A stretch of 64,000 nucleotides of DNA from Vigna angularis (Eukaryota > Streptophyta > Magnoliopsida > Fabales > Fabaceae). The notes beneath the pieces are model-generated. The model was given only the letters and a program-made list of their open reading frames with translations. It searched no databases and was not told the origin of the DNA. A program made the position numbers and the translations under genes. The DNA lies in assembly GCF_016808095.1 (NCBI RefSeq), contig NC_068971.1:9870501-9934500 (forward strand), given 5' to 3'. Positions within the stretch are counted from its first letter, which is position 1, and each line of letters begins with the position of its first letter. Shown here in pieces: positions 25,931 through 37,600 of this stretch.

Positions 25931-26590
25931 ATACCATTTTCTAAGTTATCGAATTCTTCCCAACAAGAAAATTTTTCGTCCTCGAAAATTCACTCATGAA
26001 GTCGAAGATAAGGACATACTTTTTTTTCTCTCTTATAACAACTTTCTATGACTAACAATTCCCAATACCTTAACTGACTGATAACCTTGCCTTTGTGATA
26101 TGTGGTATGGTGTTTAACAGTGTAGATTGGTCTAGCCACTACTTTGAAATGAAATGCCCAACCTTAATTCTAAAGCTTGAATGATCCTTACGCTTGACCA
26201 ACAATTTGAATCTAATACACTGAACTAATCTTCCATATGTTCTCCAACAAGAAATACCATTTTTAAAATACCATTTTCTAAGTTATCGAATTCTTCCCAA
26301 CAAGAAAATTTTCCGTCGTCGAAAATTCACTCATGAGGTTGAAGATAAGGACATACTTCTTTTTTTTCTCTTATAACAACTTCCTATGACTAACCATTCT
26401 AAATACCTTAAGTAACTAATAACCTTGCCTTTGTGATATGTGATATGGTGTTTAACAGTGTAGATTGGTCTAGCCACTACTTTGAAAGGAAACTCTCAAC
26501 CTTAATTCTAAAGCTTGAATGATCCTTATGCTTGACCAACAATTTGAATCTAATATACTGAACTAATCTTCCATATGTTCTCCACTACCT
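25931..26590. repeat. 337-bp tandem duplication
   Basis: The sequence from 25931 (ATACCATTTTCTAAG) recurs at 26268 with only scattered differences across the whole unit, a local direct duplication with period 337 bp. It involves the 3' end of the decayed gypsy element. The moderate divergence between copies indicates an old event. Confidence 0.9.
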
Positions 26591-28602
26591 CTTGTAGGGT
26601 TTTCACCAAAATATGAAGATAACATTGGGTCGCAAACTAAAACATGCTAGTTAACACTTCACACCAACTTATTCTTTCCTTGATGTACAACTCAACCAAC
26701 TTGATCATACACAACATCTAACTAATTAACAAGAAGCAAACATCCTTGATCAACCTATGAACAACCATCCCTATAACACCATGCCTCCTTTACTGACTTG
26801 ATCAATGGGTAACAAAGTCCATAACAATGTTATCCCACTTTCAAACTGAAACTTTCAACTATTGCAATGATAAAACCCAATTCTGATGCTCCATCTGTAT
26901 TTCTTAATCCACTAACTTGTAACCATCCTACCACAACATCCTTAGAACTGTATCTTTTATCAACTTGGAAATCATTAGTTTGATCAATACCAAGTAGCTC
27001 TATGATACATCTCAAACTAAGATTTCTCGATTTGCTTTTTACCAATCATTTTGAGAAACTCACTAGTTCTAGTCAAGTGACTACACTAATGAAATTTCTT
27101 CACAAGTTCACCTCTCACCATAGATTTTCATACTTCACCACCAATTTTCAATATCACTCCACCAATTCTTACAACATCAATTATCTTATTTTCATTTATA
27201 AGGTGACACCACAACTCGAAACCATAACTCGGTTTATCTCCTTCGTCCCCTGTTCTTCTTCCTTTGTTCCTCTCCACACCTTTAACTCATGATGATCATT
27301 GAACATCTTTAACTAATCCTCGTAAATATAACACCTTTATTGTTTTAAAGATAACACCTTTTTTGTTTTAAAGAAATCCTTACCACTATTTCGCTGCATC
27401 ACTCTAATCAACAGACATTCTCACTTCTTTGTTTACACAAAAGGTTAATTCTTTTTTGTCAACTATGATAAGGGAAATGGCCCCTTCTGAGAAACCCCTT
27501 TCAAGACTTCTATAAAATTTGCAAGACCCTTGGAACACCCGTTTTCATTGACAGCGTTAACACTCCCTTTCCTCAACATTGTCTCTACTCATTAGAACCA
27601 TATGTCCTAATAGTCACTCCTCCCTTAACCGAGACTTACACTTAGACAGATTGACATACTACTACTTCTCCTTTAAGATCCATTAAATGGTAGTTTCTAG
27701 TCTAAACCATTACTTCTTTAACAATTCCTATACCAACTCAGCAGGAACTATCCTATAAGAAGCTATTGACATTGGTTATGTTCCAAGAACCAAGTCAATA
27801 ATGAACTCCACCTTTCTTTTAGGTGGAAGTTCGAGCACCTTCTTCATAAGACATCTATAAATTCTTTCATAACTAAGATCCCTTGTGTTTGCTCTTTATT
27901 GGCCTTTATCAGACAACCCCAAACCACATAACACTCTACCCCCACTTTCCAACTTTTTCCACTCTGAATAGCAACTATTGACTTACCTCATAAAATCAAG
28001 AACATTTATTCTTTGGGTACCCTAATCTAGAAGAATGAGATTGTAAAACAACCAATTCACTCTTGCGATTATGTTCCAACCTTAAAAAGGAAACAAATCA
28101 AATTAACTTTTAATTTTGATCTTTTGACTACCATGAAACATGTCACACACTAAAGCATTATTCATTTGATCTAAGCCATAACAAAAACCACCAGCTCAAG
28201 CTCCAATACCCTTGCAGGCAACCCTGACTCATTTACACGTGCATATGACATAAAGGAATATGTTGCCCTAAACCAAACCTAAATACTTAAACACAACTAT
28301 CATTTATGTGACATACAAGTTGAATGAAAGTATTTGGGCTAACTACTTCAACATCAACTATCGTAAACACCCTTCAAGCAACTCAAGACCTTTCCTCTCT
28401 TTTCCTCCTTGAATGTGTTTTGATATTACTATTTTATCCTTCCCTACAAGAAAAATCTTAATAAGTGTTTCTCCCTTCGTTGGTTGAAATCCTCTAACTC
28501 AACCTAAAGTCAAACATTTCTCTTGTGAACCATTTTACTTGAAACATTCTTTTACTTTCTATTTAATGATGCTACTTGCTTAGAAAATCCAATAATCTCC
28601 TT

Positions 28603-28690
28603 TCATTAAACTTGGTATAAAACCTTTACTATACTAAAAACTCATTAAACTTGGTATAAAACCTTTGGTATAAAACCTTTACTATCCAAC
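28603..28690. repeat. Short local tandem repeat
   Basis: The phrase ATTAAACTTGGTATAAAACC is present twice, and a GGTATAAAACCTTT piece a third time, within about 80 bases. It is a small replication-slippage product inside the gypsy debris. Confidence 0.75.
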
Positions 28691-28980
28691 CTCGATGCTT
28701 TAAACAACTACCAAACATGCCACAATGCACGACGAAAAGGGAGCAAATCCATAACTTTTAAAGGAACTCCGATGAAGGCGTTGTTAAAGGCATGGTAGTC
28801 ACCTGGTCGAGACGATGAAAACAATGTGATCATCAGTCGGAACTAGAACTCCGGTAGTGACAGCGGTAAACGATGGCACCGCCGGCGGCAATAGATAGCG
28901 ACGGCGGCAACAACAGATGTAGTGGCAGAGGCACCAGAAACTTTTTCCTCAAAAAAGAACCTTAAACTCTAGATACCATC

Positions 28981-29633
28981 TAACTTATCAATAGATAAAT
29001 GCACATTGACATAGTTAAAACTATATTTGGGATTAATCTCTCTTGTATTAAATACACATAGAATTCTCTATTTATAATAGAAGAAATATGAACTAAACCC
29101 AAAATACAAATAAGAAATAATAACAAAATAACTAAAAGATAAAAGATAAAAATAAAAGATATAATATATCTAAAAATTACAAACACTTCATATTATAATT
29201 TATAGGAATAACTAAATTTGTTCACTTGGTTAAAATACTCTTGAAAATGTTTACAAAAATTTTCTGAAAGTTAAAGAATAGTATGATATTTTCATCATAA
29301 AATTAGTTTCATTTGGATTATCTACCTTCAAATTCGTCTTCTCCAAATGTCACTTCATGTTTCCTTTGGCCATTCAAAATAAATTGGCCAGAACATATGA
29401 TTATTCTGTTTCCCGCAACAAAATCCCAACATAAACTTCTCTAAAAAAAAAGTACAAAATTTTATCATTTGTAATACTGTAAAATGTAAACCATGATGAA
29501 AAATAATAAATATCAATAATAATAAAACGTACAAATAAACCAAATGAAAAGATCATCAGTAAAAACGAGTCAACTTTCTTAGCTGTAAAAATAATTATCC
29601 AATGCTGGGTCTCCACCGAAGTTGACATTTTCC
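28981..29633. other. AT-rich spacer and 3' flank of the phytocyanin gene
   Basis: No gene is seen. The last 100 or so bases before 29634 presumably include the phytocyanin 3' UTR. The 60-78 codon open frames on the - strand are AT-rich, start in poor context and show no domain. Confidence 0.45.
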
Positions 29634-30496
29634 TCACTGAAACTGCAGCAGCAGCAGCAACGCCGCACCGAAAACGTAAACCGTGAAGCGCATGTCAGCG
29701 CGGCTCGCGAACGCGCCGCCAGTGGGAGACTGCGGTACCGTAACCGGTGGAGGCTGAACGGCGTCAGAACCGGGAGGCTCCTGGTACGGCGGCGGAGGCG
29801 GCTGGTTGAGGTTCGGTGGCAAGCCGGCGCCGTGCTGGACGTCGATTTCGAAGGCCAAGCCGAGCTGGCACTGCAAGCCGTCGCTGGAGTCGGAGAAAAA
29901 GTAGTTTGGTCCAACAATTGTCAACGGCACGGCGATGGTCAACGATTCGCCGAAACCACTGCTACCGCTGTCGTACACGAAGGTACCATTGTCGGTATCG
30001 TCAGCGGTGCAGTTCAGATAGGTCGTCTTGTTGTAAGTCTGAACCACCGTTTGGTTGGAGTTCGTATTGAAAACTAAAAATGAACCACACAAAAAAGCAA
30101 GAACACAAAAAGTTGAATTAGGTTTTCTCGATTGACTTCCTAGAAAGTTGAAATTCGCATTCGATGGATTTAATTTCAATTTATTTGCGTCCGTTTTGGG
30201 GGCAATAGAACAGTATAACTTAATTGTGTTTAACGCATTCGTGTTCTAAATGTGCAATGATAATGTAATCAAAAGAAAAGTGGAGATTGAGGTTTTTTAC
30301 TGAGATAATCGCCAAGGTCGAAGGTTTGATTCGAAGCCCAGGAAGTGTAGTTAGTGGCTGTTGTATTGGTAGTGGAGTTGAAGGACCACCCGGCGGCGCC
30401 GCCAACGGTGTGGTTGTGGTAGCCAGTTGTGGCAGCGGAGACGGCGGTGACGAAGAGGGCGAAGACCGCGAGTTGCGCCGCGATAGGTGGCGCCAT
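29634..30496 (-). CDS. Early nodulin-like / phytocyanin GPI-anchored protein
   Basis: Two exons, 30496-30301 and 30073-29634, join in frame across a 227-bp GT-AG intron to give 211 residues. A signal peptide (MAPPIAAQLAVFALFVTAVS) precedes one plastocyanin-like domain (about 24-145: HTVGGAAGW, then TNYTSWASNQTFDLGDYL, ending FEIDVQHG). A proline-rich linker (NQPPPPPYQEPPG) and a hydrophobic C terminus suitable for GPI attachment follow. The usual type-1 copper ligands are not where expected: Asn stands where the first His is normally found, and the region around LQCQLGLAF lacks the second His and the Met/Gln. It should therefore be an early-nodulin-like protein acting at the cell surface, probably not an electron carrier. 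The intron position after the TFDLGDYL block fits the family. An in-frame ATG at 30179 inside the intron is not used in this model. Confidence 0.88.
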
Positions 30497-31215
30497 TGAC
30501 GGTGATGAGTGGCGATTAGTGTCAGAAGAGGTGTTTTAGTGACTATTGAGTTGTATGATGCTTTGTGTAATTTATTAATATCTGAAAATAAAATATCCGT
30601 AAAAACAATTCTCTAAATTCCATAAAACCGCGTACAACTGGAGGCACCAATGTATACATCAAATGTTTAATTTTTCTTTTTTAGGATGTATAAATTATCT
30701 AGGACGTTTAATCTTTAAACTAAAATATTACTACAAATTTTAAAAATAAATTTAATTTAATTAAAAAATCTTATTAAAAATGGCTAAAAATATTCTATTT
30801 AAGAAGAGCAGGTGCTTACCACGTAGCTTCTATTTAAGATATCAGTTTTCATTTTCTTTGTTGAAAATTATATTAATATTTTATATTTTTTATTCGAAGG
30901 AAAATACACCTGAAACTCAACTTGAATTAAAAATTAGAGTTATTTTTTAATTTTCATTAAATTTAACTTAACTAGTTAAGTATCATCCAAATAAACACTT
31001 AGAACTGAAAAATAAATGAGAATTATCATATATATTTGAATAATAATTAGAAATAAGTTACTTGTCCATAAAAGTAATATTTTAAAATATACTTAACAAC
31101 ATACAAATAATGCAATAATTAAAAAAAACAAAAATTTATAATTGGAAAACAAAGAAAAGTAATAATGAAAGTGAAGTCATTGAATAAGTTGTTAAGTATA
31201 AAATAAATAAAAAAT
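30497..31215. other. Promoter side of the phytocyanin gene and AT-rich spacer
   Basis: The bases just above 30496 hold the 5' UTR and promoter of the - strand phytocyanin gene; I do not see a convincing TATA box. The remainder to 31215 is AT-rich and without features. Confidence 0.4.
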
Positions 31216-31755
31216 TGTTTCGGATGTGAAGGGTTGTGTCATCCAATGTCTCCACGTCCTCCTCTGCTCGTACTTCGTGTTTGGGTGAAAGACCTGTGAA
31301 AAGATTCTCCGATGCCAAATCAGTTGAGAGTAATGGCGTTTTTCTATCAAACAGTAGTAAATGTACAGTAAATGCAACCTATCTACCACTCATCCTGGAT
31401 CTGTATTTATAGTTTTCGCTATGAGCTTAGGATTAGTGAAAAGTTAATCACGACCCAAATTCAGCCCAATAGCTCTTAACCTCAACTTACCTTAAACCTG
31501 GTTAATTAGCGGTATGGCCGGCCGGTCTCCTAAGGTATGGCTTATGGGCCAGCCGACCCCTACAGGCGGCATGTGTAGCAAACGGCATGTTCGGCCGGCC
31601 TTTTAGTGTATCCGGATGACGAGGTAAGGTCGCGTGATCTCAGATGCGTGAGCATCCGGTTTGTTGCGTCGAACCTTTGATGACGAACCAAAGGGTAGCG
31701 TGTTTGGTCCAGTGTAGATGTCCGGCCTATCTGACGTCCGGTCCCTACTGGTACA
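31216..31755 (-). mobile_element. Solo LTR (540 bp) with 5-bp target duplication
   Basis: On the - strand it starts TGTACCAGTAGG and ends CGAAACA (TG...CA). It is flanked by the perfect direct repeat AAAAT at 31211-31215 and 31756-31760. On the - strand a TATA-like ACTATAAATACAG near 31405 gives polarity. The U3-like half (31450-31750) is GC-rich, with repeated GGCCGGCC blocks standing out from the AT-rich surroundings. No internal region or second LTR is present. AT-rich flanks make a chance 5-bp match possible, but the coincidence with TG...CA ends and the sharp composition change supports the call. Confidence 0.75.
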
Positions 31756-31949
31756 AAAATGAATCAAAGCAATGATAAAAAGATTTAGCCACAATTGTGT
31801 GTACCTATGCTAAGACATTATTACTTCCACACTAAACATAAGATGCTTTGCATCACTATTTTAACTTTCAATATTTTCCTTTCTTTACAAACACAAAAAA
31901 AAAAATCACTCAAAATAAGTTGTCGAGTGATTCGTCTAGCTAAAAAAAA
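31756..31949 (-). other. 3' flank of the HAL3-like gene
   Basis: Probable 3' UTR and downstream sequence of the - strand HAL3-like gene. No other feature. Confidence 0.4.
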
Positions 31950-32766
31950 TTAGTCCCAAATCTCTTCATTAGAGATTTTGACAATGTAAGAAATTTCAGT
32001 AGGGTCAGCCATTTCACCCCGTGGAGAGGGATCGATGATATTAATGCCAAGTTCATCGCATCTTTTGCGATATTGTCTTGTCAAAGGATTATTCCACGTA
32101 ACAGGATCTATGGCAGGTGCAACGTAAAATGGCTTGTTAGGGTCCCAACCTCGCACAACTTCGGTCAAAGAATTGTCACATATCCCTTGCGCAATCTGCA
32201 ACACAATAGGTGAAACAACAAATTCCCAATGTTAAAAGAAAAACTGAGAGTAAAACCAGAATGTTAAAGTCTCATAAAAATCTTCAATTCATGAACAACA
32301 TAACAACAAGTACTTAAACATTGTACGTAAGTTTTTCCCTAATCTGATCGAACTGAATGGTGTTGTGTGAGCTAGACAACATCTGCATAATTTTGTTGCT
32401 GCAGTAAATGATTCAGTTGGCTTGACACATAGCTAAGTTTATTGGTTTGATTACCTTGGCAAGGGTATTTGCAGACAATGGAGCAATGACAAAGACATCA
32501 GCCCATTCCAGATGATGAGAAGCAGTTTTCCTAGGATTAAAATAAACTGGACGGGGAGTTTGTGAAACTTCAATAAAAGGTATCGAGGCTCGTGTCATAA
32601 CAACTTCTATGCTTGCCCATCTCCTAAAAAAATGACAAAGAAGCGCAAATTTTGCAGCATCAGTGCACCCGCAAGCACCGAGCAGAATCCGAGGCCTTCT
32701 CGGCCTAACAGCACACCTTTGAGAAGACTGTGGAATATTACTCTCAGGATTTGGGTCACTCATCAT
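31950..32766 (-). CDS. Diverged HAL3-like flavoprotein (PPC decarboxylase paralogue)
   Basis: Two exons, 32766-32455 and 32195-31950, join in frame to give 185 residues; the alternative start is the second Met. The fold is that of the HFCD flavoproteins: PRILLGACGC at the first strand, then WADVFVIAPLSANTLAK continuing after the intron as IAQGICDNSLT, then PFYVAPAIDPVTW NNPLT. True enzymes decarboxylate 4'-phosphopantothenoylcysteine in coenzyme A synthesis using an active-site His, a PxMNxxMW motif and a Cys in a CGDYG-type flap. Here a His candidate exists (His84/His85), but the motif reads PAIDPVTW (Asn changed to Asp) and the flap with its Cys is absent: the sequence passes from IIDPSPRG to EMADP. 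The gene is probably expressed-looking but enzymatically altered. It could be a non-catalytic partner or a relic. The usual plant protein is about 200-210 residues. Confidence 0.82.
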
Positions 32767-33828
32767 CCACAGATTTCAGCAATTCTACTTTGTTCTGATG
32801 AATTTGTCAATGTGTAACCATACTTCAGTTTTCATTTATCAGTTACTACACACTAATGCGAAAATTAAGAAAACAAAAAACCATCATATTTACACAGCAT
32901 GTATATCTAAGAAAACAAGAAAGTTGATAGCTTCAGCAAAGAGGATTTGCTTTTTGACACTCAGTATTGCCTGCATATTCGGAGACCATGCAAGATCACG
33001 GCAAGAAGAGGGAGAGGTGAATCTTGAAACAAATGAATTTATTGTATCATGCATGACATATTACAAGAAATGCTGCATGAACCTTTGTCAAATAATCGAT
33101 TTTGAAACTTCTAAAAGGGATGTTCACCAAATGAAACAAGACTAAGGAACCAAAGAATGCGAAAACAAAAAGAATGAAAGTGTACAGAAAAGTTCATCAC
33201 CTTAAAGAAAGTGTCTTTCTCTTACTCAGAAACAGATATGACAAACTCAAGTCTTTTGAATTTTCTGTGTGGAAGACACTCACCACTGGTTGTGACTGTC
33301 AAATATATATTTTGTTTGGGATCCAAAATAAGCCGAAATTAAATCCATAATCAAAATATAAGCAATCTTCCTTTTATATAAACAACTCTTTTTTTATTTT
33401 ATTTAAGAAAGTGTGGTCATTGTTTAATCAAAAATTTAAAATTGTCATTGAAATAATAATATATTACTGTTTTTAAATGACAATAAAATGTAAATTTATA
33501 TCTTTTGTGACACAAAATTTTTTACAATTTCAATTTAAAAATGTAGAAACCAAGCTTCAGAAAATATTTTAATAAATGCAGTGTGTGCTCAAATATTTAA
33601 TTATTTAAACCAGATGAATAGTATAAATAGAAGTTAAACAAAGTTTTATTTAAACCAAATGAATAGTACAAATGAGAAGAGAAATACAAAAGAAGGGTGA
33701 CAGAAGGAGAAGAAAGGGAAACAGAAAACAAAGAATAGTGAAGAAAAAGAAAGTTCTAATAACGTTTAAAGTATATTTTTTTATTTATTGATTACTAAAA
33801 ATATTTATATATTTTTCATTCATATTAT
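32767..33828. other. 5' flank of the HAL3-like gene; AT-rich spacer up to the satellite
   Basis: The promoter and 5' UTR of the - strand HAL3-like gene must lie just above 32766. A 115-codon + strand open frame at 32798-33145 has no recognisable domain and is probably chance. A direct repeat around ATTTAAACCAGATGAATAGTA / ACCAAATGAATAGTAC occurs near 33605 and 33655. Confidence 0.4.
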
Positions 33829-36800
33829 ATCTGTATTATCTTATTATCTTATAATCTTATAATCTTATAATCTTTTAATCTTATAATCTTATAATCTTAT
33901 AATTTTTTAATCTTATAATCTTATAATCTTATAATCTTATAATCTTATAATCTTTTAATCTTATAATCTTTTAATCTTATAATCTTATAATCTTTTAATC
34001 TTATAATCTTATAATCTTATAATCTTATAATCTTATAATCTTTTAATCTTTTAATCTTTTAATCTTTTAATCTTTTAATCTTATAATCTTATAATCTTAT
34101 AATCTTATAATCTTATAATCTTATAATCTTATAATCTTATAATCTTATAATCTTATAATCTTATAATCTTATAATCTTATAATCTTATAATCTTATAATC
34201 TTATAATCTTTTAATCTTTTAATCTTATAATCTTATAATCTTATAATCTTATAATCTTATAATCTTTTAATCTTTTAATCTTTTAATCTTTTAATCTTAT
34301 AATCTTATAATCTTATAATCTTATAATCTTATAATTTTTTAATTTTTTAATTTTTTAATTTTTTAATTTTTTAATTTTTTAATTTTTTAATTTTTTAATT
34401 TTTTAATTTTATAATTTTATAATTTTTTAATTTTTTAATTTTTTAATTTTTTAATTTTTTAATTTTTTAATTTTTTAATTTTTTAATTTTTTAATTTTTT
34501 AATTTTTTAATTTTTTAATTTTTTAATTTTTTAATTTTTTAAATTTTTAATTTTTTAATTTTTTAATTTTTTAATTTTTTAATTTTTTAATTTTATAATC
34601 TTATAATCTTATAATCTTATAATCTTATAATCTTATAATCTTATAATCTTATAATCTTATAATCTTATAATCTTATAATCTTATAATCTTATAATCTTAT
34701 AATCTTATAATCTTATAATCTTATAATCTTATAATCTTATAATCTTATAATCTTATAATCTTATAATCTTATAATCTTATAATCTTATAATCTTATAATC
34801 TTATAATCTTATAATCTTATAATCTTATAATCTTATAATCTTATAATCTTATAATCTTATAATCTTATAATCTTATAATCTTATAATCTTATAATCTTAT
34901 AATCTTATAATCTTATAATCTTATAATCTTATAATCTTATAATCTTATAATCTTATAATCTTATAATCTTATAATCTTATAATCTTATAATCTTATAATC
35001 TTATAATCTTATAATCTTATAATCTTATAATCTTATAATCTTATAATCTTATAATCTTATAATCTTATAATTTTAGAATTTTAGAATTTTAGAATTTTAT
35101 AATTTTAGAATTTTATAATTTTAGAATTTTATAATTTTAGAATTTTATAATTTTAGAATTTTATAATTTTAGAATTTTATAATTTTAGAATTTTATAATT
35201 TTATAATTTTATAATTTTATAATTTTAGAATTTTAGAATTTTAGAATTTTATAATTTTAGAATTTTATAATTTTATAATTTTATAATTTTATAATTTTAT
35301 AATTTTATACATTTATAATTTTATATTTTTAGAATTTTAGAATTTTAGAATTTTAGAATTTTAGAATTTTAGAATTTTATAATTTTATAATTTTATAATT
35401 TTATAATTTTATAATTTTATAATTTTATAATTTTATAATTTTATAATTTTATAATTTTATAATTTTATAAATTTATAATTTTATAATTTTATAATTTTAT
35501 AATTTTATAATTTTATAATTTTATAATTTTATAATTTTATAATTTTATAATTTTATAATTTTATAATTTTATAATTCTATAATTTTATAATTTTATAATT
35601 TTATAATTTTATAATTTTATAATTTTATAATTTTATAATTTTATAATTTTATAATTTTATAATTTTATAATTTTATAATTTTATAATTTTATAATTTTAT
35701 AATTTTATAATTTTATAATTTTACAATTTTATAATTTTATAATTTTATAATTTTATATTTTTATAATTTTATAATTTTATATTTTAATAATTTTATATTT
35801 TTATAATTTTATAATTTTATAATTTTATAATTTTATAATTTTATAATTTTATAATTTTATAATTTTATAATTTTATAATTTTATAATTTTATAATTTTAT
35901 AATTTTATAATTTTATAATTTTATAATTTTATAATTTTATAATTTTATAATTTTATAATTTTATAATTTTATAATTTTATAATTTTATAATTTTATAATT
36001 TTATAATTTTATAATTTTATAATTTTATAATTTTATAATTTTATAATTTTATAATTTTATAATTTTATAATTTTATAATTTTATAATTTTATAATTTTAT
36101 AATTTTATAATTTTATAATTTTATAATTTTATAATTTTATAATTTTATAATTTTATAATTTTATAATTTTATAATTTTATAATTTTATAATTTTATAATT
36201 TTATAATTTTATAATTTTATAATTTTATAATTTTATAATTTTATAATTTTATAATTTTATAATTTTATAATTTTATAATTTTATAATTTTATAATTTTAT
36301 AATTTTATAATTTTATAATTTTATAATTTTATAATTTTATAATTTTATAATTTTATAATTTTATAATTTTATAATTTTATAATTTTATAATTTTATAATT
36401 TTATAATTTTATAATTTTATAATTTTATAATTTTATAATTTTATAATTTTATAATTTTATAATTTTATAATTTTATAATTTTATAATTTTATAATTTTAT
36501 AATTTTATAATTTTATAATTTTATAATTTTATAATTTTATAATTTTATAATTTTATAATTTTATAATTTTATAATTTTATAATTTTATAATTTTATAATT
36601 TTATAATTTTATAATTTTATAATTTTATAATTTTATAATTTTATAATTTTATAATTTTATAATTTTATAATTTTATAATTTTATAATTTTATAATTTTAT
36701 AATTTTATAATTTTATAATTTTATAATTTTATAATTTTATAATTTTATAATTTTATAATTTTATAATTTTATAATTTTATAATTTTATAATTTTATAATT

Positions 36801-37092
36801 TTATAATTTTATAATTTTATAATTTTATAATTTTATAATTTTATAATTTTATAATTTTATAATTTTATAATTTTATAATTTTATAATTTTATAATTTTAT
36901 AATTTTATAATTTTATAATTTTATAATTTTATAATTTTATAATTTTATAATTTTATAATTTTATAATTTTATAATTTTATAATTTTATAATTTTATAATT
37001 TTATAATTTTATAATTTTATAATTTTATAATTTTATAATTTTATAATTTTATAATTTTATAATTTTATAATTTATAATTTTATAATTTTATA
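33829..37092. repeat. 3.3-kb satellite of 8-bp AT units (TTATAATC / TTTTATAA family)
   Basis: About 400 tandem 8-bp units with sharply bounded variant blocks. 33829-34332 mixes TTATAATC and TTTTAATC; 34333-34590 is TTTTTTAA; 34591-35070 is almost pure TTATAATC; 35071-35350 alternates TTTTAGAA and TTTTATAA; 35360-37092 is nearly perfect TTTTATAA with no G and only a couple of C. The block structure shows local homogenisation of variants. The sequence codes for nothing and does not match the plant telomere repeat. It sits between the HAL3-like gene and a palindrome. Array length in an assembly may be inexact. Confidence 0.98.
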
Positions 37093-37149
37093 TGACCCCT
37101 GTATTAAGCCTTAAAAAAGGGAACAATGGTTATGTACCTCACCTCAGTT

Positions 37150-37600
37150 AGAGCAATCTACCTAAATGATTTTTTTTTAAGAAATCAATGGTCTAACCTT
37201 ATCATAGTGTAGGGAACACACCCAACAACATTGAACTCACTCACCCATATCAAAAAATATAAAAATTCAACAAAAAATAGAGCAAAAATCATCATGGAAA
37301 GTGTTGTTGTTCCAGTTGGGGAGTCACGTTGAACTTTCTATACAAATGACCCTCAATAATCGATTACCAGGGGCTTAAGGGCCATTTGTACATAAAGTTC
37401 AACGTGACTCCCCAACTGGAACAACAACAGTCCCCATGATTATTTTTGGTTTGTTTTGGGTCAATTTTTCCATTTTTTGAAATAGGTGAGTGAGTTCAAT
37501 GTGAATGGGTGGTGTTTAAGTGCAATGATGGTCCTATTACCTATTTTCCATTTTTTGGACTTCACCTATCTTGAACCTAAATGGCCATTTTACTCAATAA
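37150..37600. mobile_element. Imperfect palindrome / fold-back element beside the satellite
   Basis: Arms of about 190 bases around a centre near 37366. The best part is 37298-37336 against 37392-37430, where TTGTTGTTCCAGTTGGGGAG and GTCACGTTGAACTTT are repeated inverted. Farther out, TTGAACTCACTCACC (37231) matches the reverse complement of GGTGAGTGAGTTCAA (37485). No coding capacity. It is probably a MITE; no target duplication was found because its left side abuts AT satellite. Confidence 0.75.

Larger units (their letters stand above)
25930..28980 (-). mobile_element. Decayed Ty3/gypsy internal region
   Basis: On the - strand, 26850-26700 reads as a broken integrase core (WDNIVMDFVTH, then MVVHRLIK), typical of Ty3/gypsy. 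At the low-coordinate end, the phrase TTTTCGAGGACGAAAAATTT on the - strand is the familiar end-of-pol stretch of plant gypsy elements. At the high end, 28964-28979 reads on the - strand as TGGTATC-T-AGAG, close to the initiator tRNA-Met primer site. Order and orientation agree with a - strand element. Stops occur in every frame and I could not delimit LTRs. The GC-rich 28740-28940 could be its gag leader. Confidence 0.6.

Noticed and set aside
29622..30077. Arginine-rich + strand frames over the phytocyanin gene
   Set aside because: Antisense shadows of the - strand phytocyanin exon, which has a signal peptide, conserved domain and spliced frame.
29634..30179. Phytocyanin start at the internal ATG at 30179
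   Set aside because: That frame reads through intron sequence and loses the signal peptide and the first half of the domain; splicing 30301 to 30073 restores both.
32798..33145. 115-codon + strand ORF as a gene
   Set aside because: No domain, AT-rich composition and position in the promoter region of the HAL3-like gene; consistent with chance.
33829..37092. Interstitial telomere or centromere satellite
   Set aside because: The unit is not TTTAGGG, and 8-bp AT octamers are not a known legume centromere unit; flanking genes argue against a centromere core.
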